Shown here: positions 1 to 11,444 of the stretch, one piece after another
How positions within the stretch are numbered: position 1 is the stretch's first letter
How the letters are laid out: each line of letters starts with the position of its first letter
Source: Lepidodermella squamata
Lineage: Eukaryota; Gastrotricha
DNA: 64,000 nucleotides
Assembly (NCBI GenBank): GCA_047495785.1
Contig: JBLDXI010000003.1
Location: 992,001-1,056,000, forward strand
Direction of reading: 5' to 3'
The notes under the pieces: generated by a model
Seen by the model: the letters and a program-made list of their open reading frames with translations, nothing else
Databases searched by the model: none
Told to the model about the DNA's origin: nothing
Translations under genes and position numbers: made by a program

Positions 1-2352
1 CTGAAAACGGGAGGAGTTCTGACGATTGATTTGGTGCCAGAATCAGACAGCGTAACAGTTACCAGCGGAATCAGCTGGAAAAAGCAGCCTAGAGCTCGGG
101 GGCGATTCTTGAAGCAGAAGAAGAATTCCAAACCCCGTCATCCTGGTCTGGGAAGGCCTTGTCCGAAGTGTTATAAACCTCTTCGTGACAAAACATCGTT
201 GGAGCGTCATCTTATGTCTGCTGCATGTCCGATGGGCCCTACTGAATCAACTGATTTGCCATCATTATTAGCCGAGTCGAAGCGGTTAGTCAGTTCGCTA
301 AATAATTAAGAATAATTACGTATCATATTGAAATTGCAGGACGGCGGTGATGAACAAGTACGCTTTAAAAGTGGATAAAGAAGATGAAGGTGAAAAATCT
401 CCATCTCAGCCTTCCGTTAACGTTACCGTAAACAACTTCCAGTCCAGCTCGAATGCGATCACTGCCCCCAGGCAGGGGCCGAAAACGGGTCGTGAAGTTG
501 AGAATTTCATTAACGACTTTCGCAAATCATTTGAGAATCCTATATTTGGCTCGAGTAATCGAGCCCCAGCAACTGTCAAGAAAATTATTGAAGGTGCGGC
601 CCAGGTTATCAATCTTTGTGGGTACAAGTTTGTCGACGATCTATATACTCGCGAGGGATTTCAAGCTCTTAAGCGGCCTTTTAAACGAAATATCAAGTTC
701 GGCACGAAGAAGTCGTTGTGTCAGGCCTACAGAGAATTTGTAGAATTCCTTGAATACTATGATGACCTCGGCATTGACGAACGTCGTCGAGTTCTACTTC
801 TCTCCTTTTTGAAAAAGGCTCACGACTCCTTTAATCGCGGCGTCGCAATTGACAATGCCGATAGGCGGGTACGTATTTCTGAAGCGATAAGAAATAGAGA
901 ACTGCCCACCTTTTCTGAGGTCTGTCTTGTTCTTGATGTTTTTCGAGCTAGGGTATGTTGAAGCATTTTTAATTATTTGAGCTAACTTTTAAGTTTTCAG
1001 GTTGAAGAACTGGACACTAAGCCTGAAATCGACGTTAAAGATTTCAAATTACTTCTCGGTTATGTAGGTTTCAGTCGTGTCAAACGCTGCGCTATTCGCC
1101 CGGGAGCTCTGACACTGATGAAAGTTTCCGAATTCAATAAGCCGGTCTTAGAATCTGAAAACGTGGTTCTAGTACACGTGAAAGGTGAGAGTTTTGAGAA
1201 AGTCCGTAATTTCATCTATGAACGCTTTTCAGGTCAGAAAGCGTCAACATACAACGACGGTTTTGTTAATTACTCCAAAGACGTCTACGACATTTGTTCC
1301 AAATATCTCGAAGACTGGCGTGTTTCATCCGCACTAGCGCAATTCTTCATCTGGCCAACTACAATGAAAGCCGTGACATCCCAAGACCTGGGAAGAGTCT
1401 GCAAGGACTTTTTTCGAGAATCAGTTCAGAAAGACTTTTGTTTTACTGATTTCCGTCAGTATATTCAGACGGTATTCTCACAAACTTGTTCTGATGAGTT
1501 TGAGAAAAAATGGTTTAACAGGATCATGCAGCACAGGTAAAAAATTAGTGACATTGTGTTTGAGGTTGTAAGTTGAAAAAAATCTGCACGCTGATTGGTC
1601 AGTTGGCTCGTATCCATGACTCCGCCTAGCTACTTGATCGTGCGATCCATAAAATGTTTGCAAAAAATATCTTTTTATGAATGGTTTTACGCATTTGTTG
1701 GAAACGCGTGCTACGATACGGCCTTCATAAAAATAATAAAAGCCACAAATTATATAGATCGCACGATCAAGTAGCAAGGCGGAGTCATGGATACGAGCCA
1801 ACTGACCAATCAGCGTGCAGATTTTTTTCAACTTACAACCTCAAACACAATGGACCTTACTAAGTCGGGTTAACTTGACTGCTCCGCTATAGTGATGACG
1901 TTGGACGACAATACTACGAAATGGCTATGGCACCCAGGTTTCATGCCAAAATGGGTCAAAAAATCGAGTCCGAAATGTTAATTCGAGAGAAAAATTGGCT
2001 GGCGACGGGTGGCAACCTTGCCGAAACGGAGGGAGAAAGCGATGTAGATGATTTGACCGAAACTAATGAGATGAGGAGACAATCACGGCTATGCTTGAAA
2101 TCATGCAAACAGCACGATCGGCCATCTCAGAGATCAAAAAAGCCTCCTATTGTCGATTTAACTCGCGACTGTTCCGCTGAATCGTCATCAAACAGCGAAG
2201 ATGTGCCGAAACGTAAACGAGGAAGGCCACCTAAGAGAAGAGATAATGGAACGGCTACAGGGAGAATTCCACGCCTGTCGATTTCGCAAAGCTCTGCTTC
2301 CTCAATTAGTTCAGAGAGCAGCAATAGAGTCAATCTTAAGAAGCCAAGGTAG
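1..2352 (+). CDS. Crypton-type tyrosine recombinase (5' end cut by window edge)
   Basis: Four exons join in frame: <1-284, 340-952, 1001-1536, 1893-2352 (630 codons plus stop). The first exon carries a C2HC-like finger (CPKC, then H and C about 15-20 residues later). The third has a tyrosine-recombinase core: IRPGAL (first catalytic Arg), a Lys-containing hairpin (VHVKGES), and FTDFRQ (second Arg). The exon 3/4 junction restores MQHS-DDVGRQYY, the His-Ser...Tyr-Tyr box with the nucleophilic Tyr. The C-terminal exon is basic and Ser-rich with an AT-hook (KRKRGRPPKRR). These enzymes cut and rejoin DNA through a 3'-phosphotyrosine bond. Whether this is an active Crypton or a domesticated gene cannot be told here. 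After the TAG stop the same frame stays open to a TAA at about 2424 with similar Ser/Arg composition, so the TAG may be recent. The catalytic motifs are seen; the family name is inferred. Confidence 0.62.
1552..1852. mobile_element. Fold-back (palindromic) element inside the recombinase intron
   Basis: Arms of about 97 bp at 1552-1649 and 1757-1852 are near-perfect inverted complements, outer end CATTGTGTTTGAGG, separated by a loop of about 100 bp. It lies wholly within the intron 1537-1892, so splicing removes it. It has no coding capacity. This is a non-autonomous fold-back element or MITE of unknown superfamily. Confidence 0.8.
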
Positions 2353-2424
2353 CTGAAGAAATCTTCACCAGGCTTGAGAACTCGCTCAAGAAGCGCTAGT
2401 TCGTCCACGAACTCAAGCGCTCAA

Positions 2425-3382
2425 TAAGAAAAAAGTTGACAGGAGAGACTAACTGTGTGTTTGGTGGGATTGGATTGTTTATCGTGTGAATCGTGATATG
2501 ATTTTTTAAAAGTTGGGCTTTTTAAAGATGTCTGATGGCATTGTTTGAGTTTATTTGATGAGCTAGTAAACCACTTTATTTTTAATTAAAGTTCCGATAG
2601 TGTTTTTTACAAGCATGGAAGCTTTCGGAACTGCTACCGTAAAACTACCGTAAAACTACCGCTTAAAATACCGCAAAACTACCGTAGGAATCGGCAGCTT
2701 ATGAATATTCATATGTTTACAACTATTAAAACTTCTTGGTCTGTCCGAGTTACACTTTTTATTTATAGCTGAATTCAACCCAAGCATGGAGCTAAGAATA
2801 GTTCGGGCGCTAGATTTCTACTGAAAAGGTCCATCCAATGACCTGCTATTCATACCCAAGCTCTTTAGCCTCACTCAGGCAGTTTCCAACATTGAAGTAC
2901 TACAACTTGATTCGGAAAAACACCTGGCACTCAAGTCGCAAACTTTGATGGCACCCCTGGTTAGGATTTAAGGGGTGATTAGTGAGGTCCCCTAAGAAAT
3001 GGCCCGTTGAACTCAGCGACGTCGGGTTTTGGGGGATTCAACAAACAAGAAAGTTCCCAACATATCGTCCCTATTAACTGTATTGTAAAGGAATCTCGTT
3101 ATTTTCATCGAAATTCGCGTTTCTTCATCATATATTTCGTTCAGCTAAATTTGACGCACCAGCATATCTGTATTTTTTAATAGATTCATGACGGGAGTAA
3201 AAGAATAAGGTCTTGCACATATAACTGGAACGGATTCAATAGATAGTGTAAGGCAATCATTACGAATCATCAACAAAGAAACATTTGAACAAGATTCAGG
3301 CATTAAGTATTAAGTTAAGGTATTTGTCGTTAATTTCCTTCGGAGCTATGATTAATGACTTCATTAAACTTGACATACAATC
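2425..3382. other. Intergenic, no gene seen
   Basis: No coding exon recognised. At about 2630-2690 there is a short degenerate tandem repeat built on AAAACTACCGT. The last 100 bp before the STAT A stop resemble the region after the STAT B stop (about 24010-24110), so the duplicated block extends past the coding sequence. Confidence 0.5.
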
Positions 3383-6300
3383 TCACGTATGCTTTCCATT
3401 ATCAGCAAATGCACTGAATGGGCCATTCGACCCGCCCTGTATTGTTGGTTCTAGGTTGGCCCAATCCTCGGAATCATTATAACCATCTGCATTCCGATTA
3501 AAAGCTATTTCTTGAAAAGCCGGTGTCTGTACGGTTGTGTGAATTTGCATCTTATCCACAAACTCGATGCTCAACGATTGATCAAAGCCGTTAAAGCCGT
3601 TGTCGAGGGAGAACGTGGGTTCGACTGGGAAATTTGGAAAGCCGGCGATTCCATCGGGTGCGTTTGACTGCACGGGCTGGTGATCATCGCTAGCGCCAAG
3701 AAAGTTATTCGCTGATGAGCCATTTTCGTCGTCATCGCTGTCCGGCTGATTAGAATCCTCATTCTCAGCCATGAGCTCTTCTTCGTATTCCGCACTGACA
3801 GAATCTACAGTCATCCATCTTATAGATTTGTAATTCTCAGATCCTCTCGCTGCATAACTGTTCTTACTTCGATCAGAACTTTCCTTGTCGATTTCAGAAG
3901 TCAAATCTTTAACGCTTCGATTAGATGGCCAAAAGTACTTGAGGAAAGGAATATGCAAAATTGTGTATCCGAAAGTCGCACTGCCCATAGGTCGAAGCCA
4001 TTCGTTGTCCTTGTAAGTTTCCACTGTGACTACAGAGTCTCTTACAATGGTGTGACTAAAAACGCAGGATGGGTATAACAAAAACAAGGTAAATTATCAA
4101 TTCAAATTACGGTATAACAACTTGGCCACGTTCGCTTTGACTGAAGCGAGCCAGAAACTGAATTGAAATAAAATATTTAGAGTAACATGACGTAAAATTA
4201 TTGAATTTGCAACTGACCGTTCCAACACATTGCTTCACAAAGGCAGATTTACTATACGAGGGAGAAACAAATCCCGCGAATCCATCAGGCCAATAAGCTT
4301 TTAGCCAATCGGTGCATAGCAAATTCAAGGCATCATAGAACCATTCCCAAAAGCTGAAGGGTTTCTTGGGAGCTTTTTCAGGGTCAAAGTGTAGCTTCTC
4401 CCTTTTCACCAACATGTCCCAGCTGACAATTTCGTCGTCAAAGCAACGGCAAGAATCGTAAGGTAAGTCTTGCGGATGATCAGCGGAAGAAAAAAGACAT
4501 GGTGGACACGGCGTGGGGGCGAACATGCGTTCAGCCAAAAAGTGAACATTTTCTGGCTTCAGTCCGCTGCCAAGCCGATATGTCCAGAAACCATTCAAGA
4601 GACTTTTCACATCCTTCCATGAAGCGTCATTAGGTAGTGGAATTGGGTGCTGTCAAAGAATCGATAAAGAGTGTGATGTCTCATGCTCAATACTTATAAT
4701 TTCTTACCTGAATGTCAAAGAACAGTCGCATGATGGAAGGTATGTCGATGGGGAGATAATCGATTGATTGCAACACGGCATATCTTGTGAGCATTGTGTC
4801 TAGACGGATGTAGCTATCACTTTCGAGGCAAGAGCACATCCCACCCGAGTTAGTCGAATTCAATGGGCAAGGCACGAAAGGCTGGTCGGCGACCTGCATC
4901 GCCAGATAATGCCAGGTATCCTCAGTCAGCGGCTCTCGTCCAAGGCTACTCGAAGCGGCCGCAACGCATTGTTTGACATCTTTCCACTGGGCAACATTCA
5001 GACGTATGGGACTCTGTTGGGTTAAATAATCATAATTGGGCAAGATTCAAACGCCTGATAACGTACTATAGCAGAAAAATAGTTGCTCCATGCCACAGCG
5101 ATTTCGGAATTGGCTCTTTGAATGAAATTGGACGTTACAGAAATGGGAAGCGACACTGTACTGATGCTCCACGGCTCGGGAAAATGTTGCCATATAAAAA
5201 TTGGCAACTGTGAAGAGAGCGAAAACTGGATGCGCACCTTTTCCTCCACAACAGAATGTCCATCAGCCACCATTTGATTGTCTCCTAATTTTCGCTTGGC
5301 ACCTTTTTCCAGGCTTTCTATCCTCAGAAATTCAATTGCAGCCACGCAGTGGCCTAATGATGAAAGAGAAATTAATTTTAAATAATGCCCTAAAGTTTCT
5401 GCCCACCGGTCTCCGGTTTATAGACGAGCTCCATTGTTGTGCTTGGGTTAACCGTAAGGTGTGATGTTGGCAGCCAATCGTTGTCGTTTACTAGTTTGAT
5501 GCTAACCTTGAGGTTTTCTGCTTTTATCAACTGTTCAGCTACAGTTTTAGATTTTCTTTTCGGACGTGATGCACACGATGGAGAAGATTTGATGCCCAGC
5601 TGCTGTCTTGCATTTCGAAACATCTGGTACGAAGAGTCTAGCTGTAGATCGATCTTTAATTAACGAGAGCTAATTAAAATCTTCAAAAACATCCGAATTA
5701 TTACCGGAAATCGAGGAAGTGGCAAGAGAAAAGACGGTGAGCCGGCATATTTTTCGAATTCAGGGCGGAATATAACCGAAGGGCAGAGTAATCGAACTGT
5801 CGGAGCTGCAAAACGCGAGCCTGTTCTAGTAGTTTGAGAATGCCAGTTGGTAGCAAAGCCATTTTTCAAGAAAAAATCCGAGAAAATATGTTGGCATGTC
5901 ACGGCAAGTGCCCGCAATCGAGGGCCGAAATGCGGATCTCCCCATGCAGCTTTTGAGGCGAATTGAAACCTTGCTATATCTCTCTCCAATATTTGAGCAG
6001 CGGCGTCGTAAGCGCCTTGCAGATGGTCTAAATCAGTAGTTGGTACGATGCCGAATGAAATTTCAATTTTCTGACGTTCGAACAGTTTCATGTAGGCTGA
6101 AATGCTAGAAATCGTCCGTTGCACTGAAGGCATGTATTGCTCAGTTGCTGCATACAGATGCTGAGACATTGGGGGAACCGATCCTAAATTAGGTTGTAAG
6201 GCATCGGCAAGGCAGTAACTGGCGTGGCGCAGGGCATCAACGGCTGTTTCGAAGTTTTCGAATTTGATCTCAGGAGCTAAACGATCAGCAGCTCTGATTA

Positions 6301-6818
6301 AATGAGGTATTATTTGGCTTTGGAAAAACAGCTCGCTCTCATTTAGAAGTTGAATTTTCAACTTTATGAAGAAATCCATCGCCCCTTGAAGACTCAAAGC
6401 CTGAGGAAAAGACAAGGGTAATAGGTTAGTTTCGTATCTTAGGATGTCTACCGAAAGCTGGTCGACGCGATTCGAGCCATTCCTGCGCAGGACCTGGATT
6501 GCATCAGCTAGGAAATGGCGCACCTAAAACAGAATTTAATTGCACATATCACTGAGCGGTTGAAGACTCTTTTACGTCACTGTTGCACGGAAAAGCACCA
6601 TTGAATAGCAGCCTAAAAGGTAACGATAAGGTAGCTCTTTAGTATTTCATTTTTGGAGAATTGTCTCACCATGAGGTGCTGGTGGAGCTAATCCAGTCAG
6701 CTAAATCTAGCCGACGTTGCCAATCACCGCTTATCTCGTAAACTTGACTGATTAATAAGCCTTCAGCGCTGGAGTCTTGCTGAAGCCACAATTCCAATTG
6801 GGACTTACTCAGAGGCAT
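3383..6818 (-). CDS. STAT: STAT-family transcription factor, paralogue A
   Basis: Ten exons, each with GT/AG ends and consistent phase: 6818-6670, 6612-6576, 6523-6452, 6400-5705, 5653-5407, 5353-5067, 5013-4708, 4649-4218, 4157-4111, 4055-3383 (981 residues). Order: N-terminal domain (ADWIS helix), coiled coil (FERQK...DHLQGAYDAAAQ), DNA-binding region (LVNDNDWLPTS, then TVSLPISV...AWSNYF), linker (SWKDVK...GLKPENVHFLAERM), SH2 domain (FSFWEWF...GFVS; FLARFSQSERGQ holding the phosphotyrosine-binding Arg), then ENYKSIRW as candidate phospho-Tyr site and an acidic Asp/Glu/Ser tail. STATs dimerise through SH2-phosphotyrosine contacts, enter the nucleus and bind DNA. It is longer than typical STATs because exon 7 (5013-4708) looks like a second, divergent linker. 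Assignment rests on the ordered motifs; primary sequence is divergent. Confidence 0.82.
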
Positions 6819-7050
6819 CCTGAGACTTTAGTTCATCAAAATTTAAGACGGCTGAAAAATGTGACTCTTCTAATAACTAATAGCTGTCGCATTTTTATAC
6901 CATGCGATAACACGCATTTACTTGGAAATGGAGCCGAGATTAGAAAGGAAGCGGCGTGGGTGTCGATTTTATAATTGTAATTGTGATAAAGTTTGAGATA
7001 AACGTCGCATTTACACGAGCTACTTCGTAATTATCGATGTTAATTACTTC
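6819..7050 (-). promoter_or_regulatory. 5' flank shared by the STAT A, B and fragment copies
   Basis: Upstream of the start codon, about 6830-6970 is recognisably similar to about 27700-27870 and 14640-14790: each holds a matching GATAAC-containing stretch followed by TTGGAAAT..GAGCCG. The promoter therefore probably duplicated with the gene. No clear TATA box was identified. Confidence 0.4.
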
Positions 7051-7465
7051 ATGAGACGTACTAGGACGCCGGGGCTACTATCTCCCCATACAAAATTCTC
7101 TGCGTCACGTGCCGGAATAATGCAAATGATTCACGTGACCGCGGACTAAACATAATAATTTAATGGCAAATTGAAAAATATTTATTTTAATTATTTTTGG
7201 TTATTTAATATTTTTTAAAGTGAAAATTAATTACAAGAACCGGCGCGCGAAACTCGGCGTTTTAGGTTCAGAGATGAAGATCGAGGTCTTGTGGTCGCTG
7301 CAAAAAGTTGATCTTTGCGTAAACACGTGCTTTTTGTGAATGAGATTTTTTGCTGATCGCTGCTAATGAGGTTATTTTTTGCCACCGTGACCTTCGGACC
7401 TCATTAAAAAATAACACGAAAAGCAGTCGTTTTATTCGAGCTCCGGCGTCCTAGTACGTCTCATG
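7050..7465. mobile_element. MITE with 23-bp TIR and 8-bp target duplication
   Basis: The ends are perfect inverted complements beginning CATGAGACGTACTAGGACGC. The 8-bp sequence AATTACTT flanks both sides (7042-7049 and 7466-7473); read one base differently the duplication is 9 bp. An 8-bp duplication suggests hAT, 9 bp suggests Mutator-like. No ORF. Confidence 0.8.
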
Positions 7466-7554
7466 AATTACTTCGGCTGTTGCATCATCATTTTCACTTT
7501 AACTGAAACGAGCGCTGGTTTTTATTTTTGTGTGAAATTTTTAGGTTGTATGCG

Positions 7555-7675
7555 AAAAGAGCAAGCGAAATAAGAGCAATGATAAATGAGCAATGATATA
7601 AGAGCATAACGAGATGAGAGCAACGAGAAAAGAGCAGAACGACGAAAGAGCAATCATTAATAATAAATAATGAAA
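7555..7675. repeat. Degenerate minisatellite (AGAGCAA-type unit)
   Basis: About eight imperfect copies of a 12-16 bp purine-rich unit containing AGAGCA/GAGCAA, spaced irregularly. It is non-coding low-complexity sequence. Confidence 0.6.
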
Positions 7676-7726
7676 AAATTATTTGATTTTTTGCTTAGGA
7701 TTGACAAGTGATTCTCGACCCATTAA

Positions 7727-8496
7727 CCCTTTCACGGCGGGAAGGCCGATTTGGAATTTCGACGTTGAAAATTCGCAGAAAATCGAATTTGATGCATTCT
7801 TGATCGCCATTTTAAGGAATATTGCTCTTCGATGTTGGCTACAAGGTTCTGAGACCAGAACACCGTTATCTTGCATGGTCAGGACATACTAGCAATTTTA
7901 AAATAGTCAACCTGAGATTGAAATTTCGATTTCTTTCAACTTGAAATTGTATAGGGTTCTGATCATTTTTTGATCCAACAAAAAAACCACCGTGTCCGCC
8001 ATAGTCTCATTGACCTCTGTGTAAATTTTTTAGAGTGGGAAAGAAAAAACGACGACGCTATTGATATTCAATCAAACCGGCCGAATTAGTCCTATCCGCC
8101 CGTACAGGCGGAGTGCGTGATTTTTGCGCTGCAAAAACTGTCGCGAGGAAGAACTGGAAAAGCTGAATTCAGATCTGAATGCTGAGCCTCTAAAACTTCT
8201 TTAAACTGAATGTTTTCGGCGATATAAGTGGGGAAGAATCTTAGGGACATTCATGGGAGTAATTTAGAATCTAAAATTCTAAAGCTGGAGGCATCTGACT
8301 CAGAAATTAGGGTGCTCGAAAAATCAGCTGAAATCAGCTGGGCGGATAGGACGATTTCGGCCAGTTTTCGTACAGCCTTAACGGTGATAGATAAAGACAA
8401 ACGGATTTCAAAATCGGGATCAGGGCCTTCGAAAACCCCTAGAACTGCCGTCAAATATTTTTTCTACCGCAGATAAATAATTCCGCCATGAAAGGG
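7727..8496. mobile_element. piggyBac-type non-autonomous element
   Basis: TTAA at 7723-7726 and 8497-8500 flank inverted ends CCCTTTCACGGCGG / CCGCCATGAAAGGG. TTAA duplication with CCC...GGG termini is the piggyBac signature. The 770-bp interior has no credible transposase, so it depends on a source elsewhere. Confidence 0.75.
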
Positions 8497-8523
8497 TTAA
8501 AAACGCGTATTTTGAGTAATTAA

Positions 8524-8925
8524 CCCTTAGCCGCCGAAGACGTGTACACGCGTTAATTCCGGAGAAAATTCACCGTGGTCGAAGGATTTGGGCTATCGAA
8601 CCCATTGTTGCGTCATAAATTATGATAAATCAATAGTAAGAAACAAGCACTCCCCGAAAATCCAAATTTTCCAAGCCATTCTGACCAGGTCGAAAATAGT
8701 GAGAAAATTTTTAAATGACTTGTTAACACGTCATGAAAACGCGTTAACACGTCATAGCAACGGCGACCCAGTTAAATTTCTTCTGAAAAAGAGGTTCGGC
8801 TTTCAATCTAAGGCTAAATGTAAGACTTTCTGCCGACTCAGAATTTGATTTTAGCCTCTTCTTGATTTTCTGGGATTTTCTGATAGGTGCTCGAGTTAAC
8901 ACGTCATTGCGCCGGCGGCTAAGGG
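8524..8925. mobile_element. Second piggyBac-type MITE, adjacent
   Basis: TTAA at 8520-8523 and 8926-8929 flank perfect ends CCCTTAGCCGCCG / CGGCGGCTAAGGG. The interior repeats a TTAACACG(C/T) motif near both ends. It sits 24 bp from the previous element but its ends differ, so it is a separate family. Confidence 0.78.
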
Positions 8926-9080
8926 TTAAAAAAAAACGTTCCAGAGCGCTGGGACTTTTTGAACACGCCCGTAGTTCAGTATTTCTGAATTTTAAAGTTT
9001 ACTGATTGCTTTGAAAAGCATAAGCTAAGTTATGTGTGTCATCTGGTGATAATTGATATATGGATCTATGGACATGCCTA

Positions 9081-9619
9081 AGTTGCGTTTTTTATGGTGT
9101 CCGGAAAGCTATTGTTCAACGCTGTGATCAATATTTCGGACACCTCCGCAACACAGAAATAACAATCAAGTAATTAGGCCGGAGCTGTCCGAGCTCGAGA
9201 GGCAAACAGTTAAGACTAATCACCCTCCAACTTGATTAGATTAAGCCTTGACAAATCGTGACATGGTTGTAATTAATTTACGACATAGCGCCATCTGACC
9301 CTCGTTAATTTATGACGACGTGCCATACGGTCACTTTGTAGCTAAACGTCGTGGGAAAGCCTTTTTTATTTCGTCGGCACGATCCGCGAAAATCGAGAGA
9401 AATATTGATTTTTTGACATTTTTCGAAATTCACCGAAAATTCTCAATTTTAACTGTCAAATGACGATTATTTTGAATCCAAACTTTTCAAAAAATCCGTA
9501 GTTCAATATTTCTGAATTTAAAGTTTAACGACTGCTTTGAAAAGCATAAGCTAAGTTATGTGTGTCATCTGGTCTTAATTGTCATAATTAGCCCGCGGAC
9601 ACCATAAAAAACGCAACTC
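9081..9619. mobile_element. MITE with AGTTGCG...GGTGTCCG ends
   Basis: Left end AGTTGCGTTTTTTATGG followed by TGTCCG; the right end is its inverted complement at about 9597-9619. A homologous sequence starts at 10867 and runs to about 11390 in the same orientation, differing by scattered substitutions and without an obvious right TIR. No coding capacity. Confidence 0.7.
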
Positions 9620-10866
9620 TAACGTCGCATTTACACTAGACTACCCATAATTATCCAAGTTAATTACTTTTACTGTTGCGCAATCATTTTCACGAAAGAC
9701 TGAATGCGTTGTTTTATCCATTTTTAAAACAAGAATTGGAAAGATTTAGATTGGGAGCGAGTAAGGTCGTGAAGAAATATCAAGGTAAATTAGCTAGACT
9801 GAGGTCTATGCATGCCTAACACCTTGTTTTTAATTTGCTGTGAAAAGAAATTCGCATTTACGAATTTCCTGAGAAAAAGTAACCATAATTTGAAAGCTAA
9901 AGAAATATTATTTAAATCCGACACATCTAAATAGCGGATCAAAATTGGTGGAATAGTGGCGAAGGTTATATTCCAATATTATTCAAATAATTTAGGGAGG
10001 ATTTTTCATAAATATTAGAAAATTTAATGAAGCTCCTGCTTTGGTAACGAAACCCACAAAAGTCATTGGAAAATCTCGAAACTATCAATATTTTCTGATT
10101 TCTATATTTTCCCCGGTATTTTTTCGAATTACATCGTGTCCCAGAGGTTGCGCAACTATTTTGTAATAGGGGCACTTTTCGTAGGAAATTCAACTAATTT
10201 TAATAAATTAAACCTACAGAGTTTTATTCGCGATTTAACCGAAAAGTATTAAAAATTGATATAAAATTCTCCGAAGAAAGCCCGGAAAACCCCGATGGTA
10301 ACTGGTTCGGTAATTTTTAGTATTTTACCCGGTTGGACAAAATTTCTCCGAGGTGAAATGTTAAATCCCATTAACAAGTGGCATACTTGATTAATATTCG
10401 CGTGATTTTTCGAATTTTTCTTACATTTTTCTGGCCACGAGATGGGACTTGGTCTGATTTTAGTGGTTCTGAACCCGTGTTCGTGATATTCTTACTCATG
10501 GGAAACGCTGTACAATACAGGGTGGCTTGAACTGCCGCCGTGACGCGATTCGTTGCATACTTCATTTTAAGAGGATTTTGGCAACATTTAAGAATTTTTA
10601 TATTCTCGAAATTGATCATTTCTATTTACCAGCAGGAGAATTGTATAGATCAGGTGTCAGCCAACAATGTGATTGCGAAATCGCGATTACTTGATACCTC
10701 AAAATTTGAGTTTTAAATCACCTTGCTGTGACTTGTTAACAGCGCCCATAAAATTTGCACACAAAAATAAAAACAGCGCTCACTCGAGTTTAAGTACAAA
10801 TGATGACGCAACAACTGAAGTAATTAACATCGATAATTACGAAGTAGCTCGTGTAAATGCGACGTA

Positions 10867-11400
10867 AGTTGCGTTTTTTATGGTGTCCGAGAAGCTATTG
10901 TTCAACGCTGTGATCAATATTTCGGACACCTCCGCAACACAGAACTAACAATCAAGTAATTAGGCTGGAGCTGTCCGACCTCGAGAGGCAAACAGTTAAG
11001 ACTAATCACGCCCCTACTTGATTAGATTAAGCCTTGACAAATCGAGACATGGTTGTAATTAATTTACTCCATAGCGCCATCTGACCCTCGTTAATTTATG
11101 ACGACGTGCCATACGGTCAATTTTTAGCCAAAAGTCGTGGGTAAACCTTTTTTATTTCGTTGGCACGATTCGCGAAAATCGAGAGAAATATTGATTTTTT
11201 GAAATTTTTCGAAAATTACCGAAAATTCTCAATTTTAACTGTCAATTCGCGATTATTTTGAATCTAAACTTGTCAAAAAATCCGTAGTTCAATATTTCTG
11301 AATTTAAAGTTTAACGATTGCTTTGAAAAGCATAAGCTAAGTTATGTGTCATCTGGTGTTGATTGATAAATGGATCTATGGACATGCCTAGCACCTTGTT
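10867..11400. mobile_element. Second copy of the 9081-9619 element family
   Basis: Begins with the same AGTTGCG end and tracks the first copy over its length. The shared tail (GCTTTGAAAAGCATAAGC, then GGACATGCCTA) also occurs at about 9000-9080, showing nested or tandem insertion. Confidence 0.65.
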
Positions 11401-11444
11401 TTTAATTTGCTGTGAGCGAATTCCTCTTCACGGTAGATGGTGAC

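Larger units (their letters stand above)
6998..10863. repeat. Large nested repeat with long inverted ends
   Basis: Sequence from about 6998 (CGTCGCATTTACACGAGC, continuing after an inserted MITE to about 7533) recurs inverted at about 10755-10863 over about 110 bp. A third, more divergent copy lies in direct orientation at about 9622-9720. This looks like a non-autonomous element with long terminal inverted repeats, later invaded by the elements at 7050-7465, 7727-8496, 8524-8925 and 9081-9619. No gene is seen inside. Confidence 0.55.
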
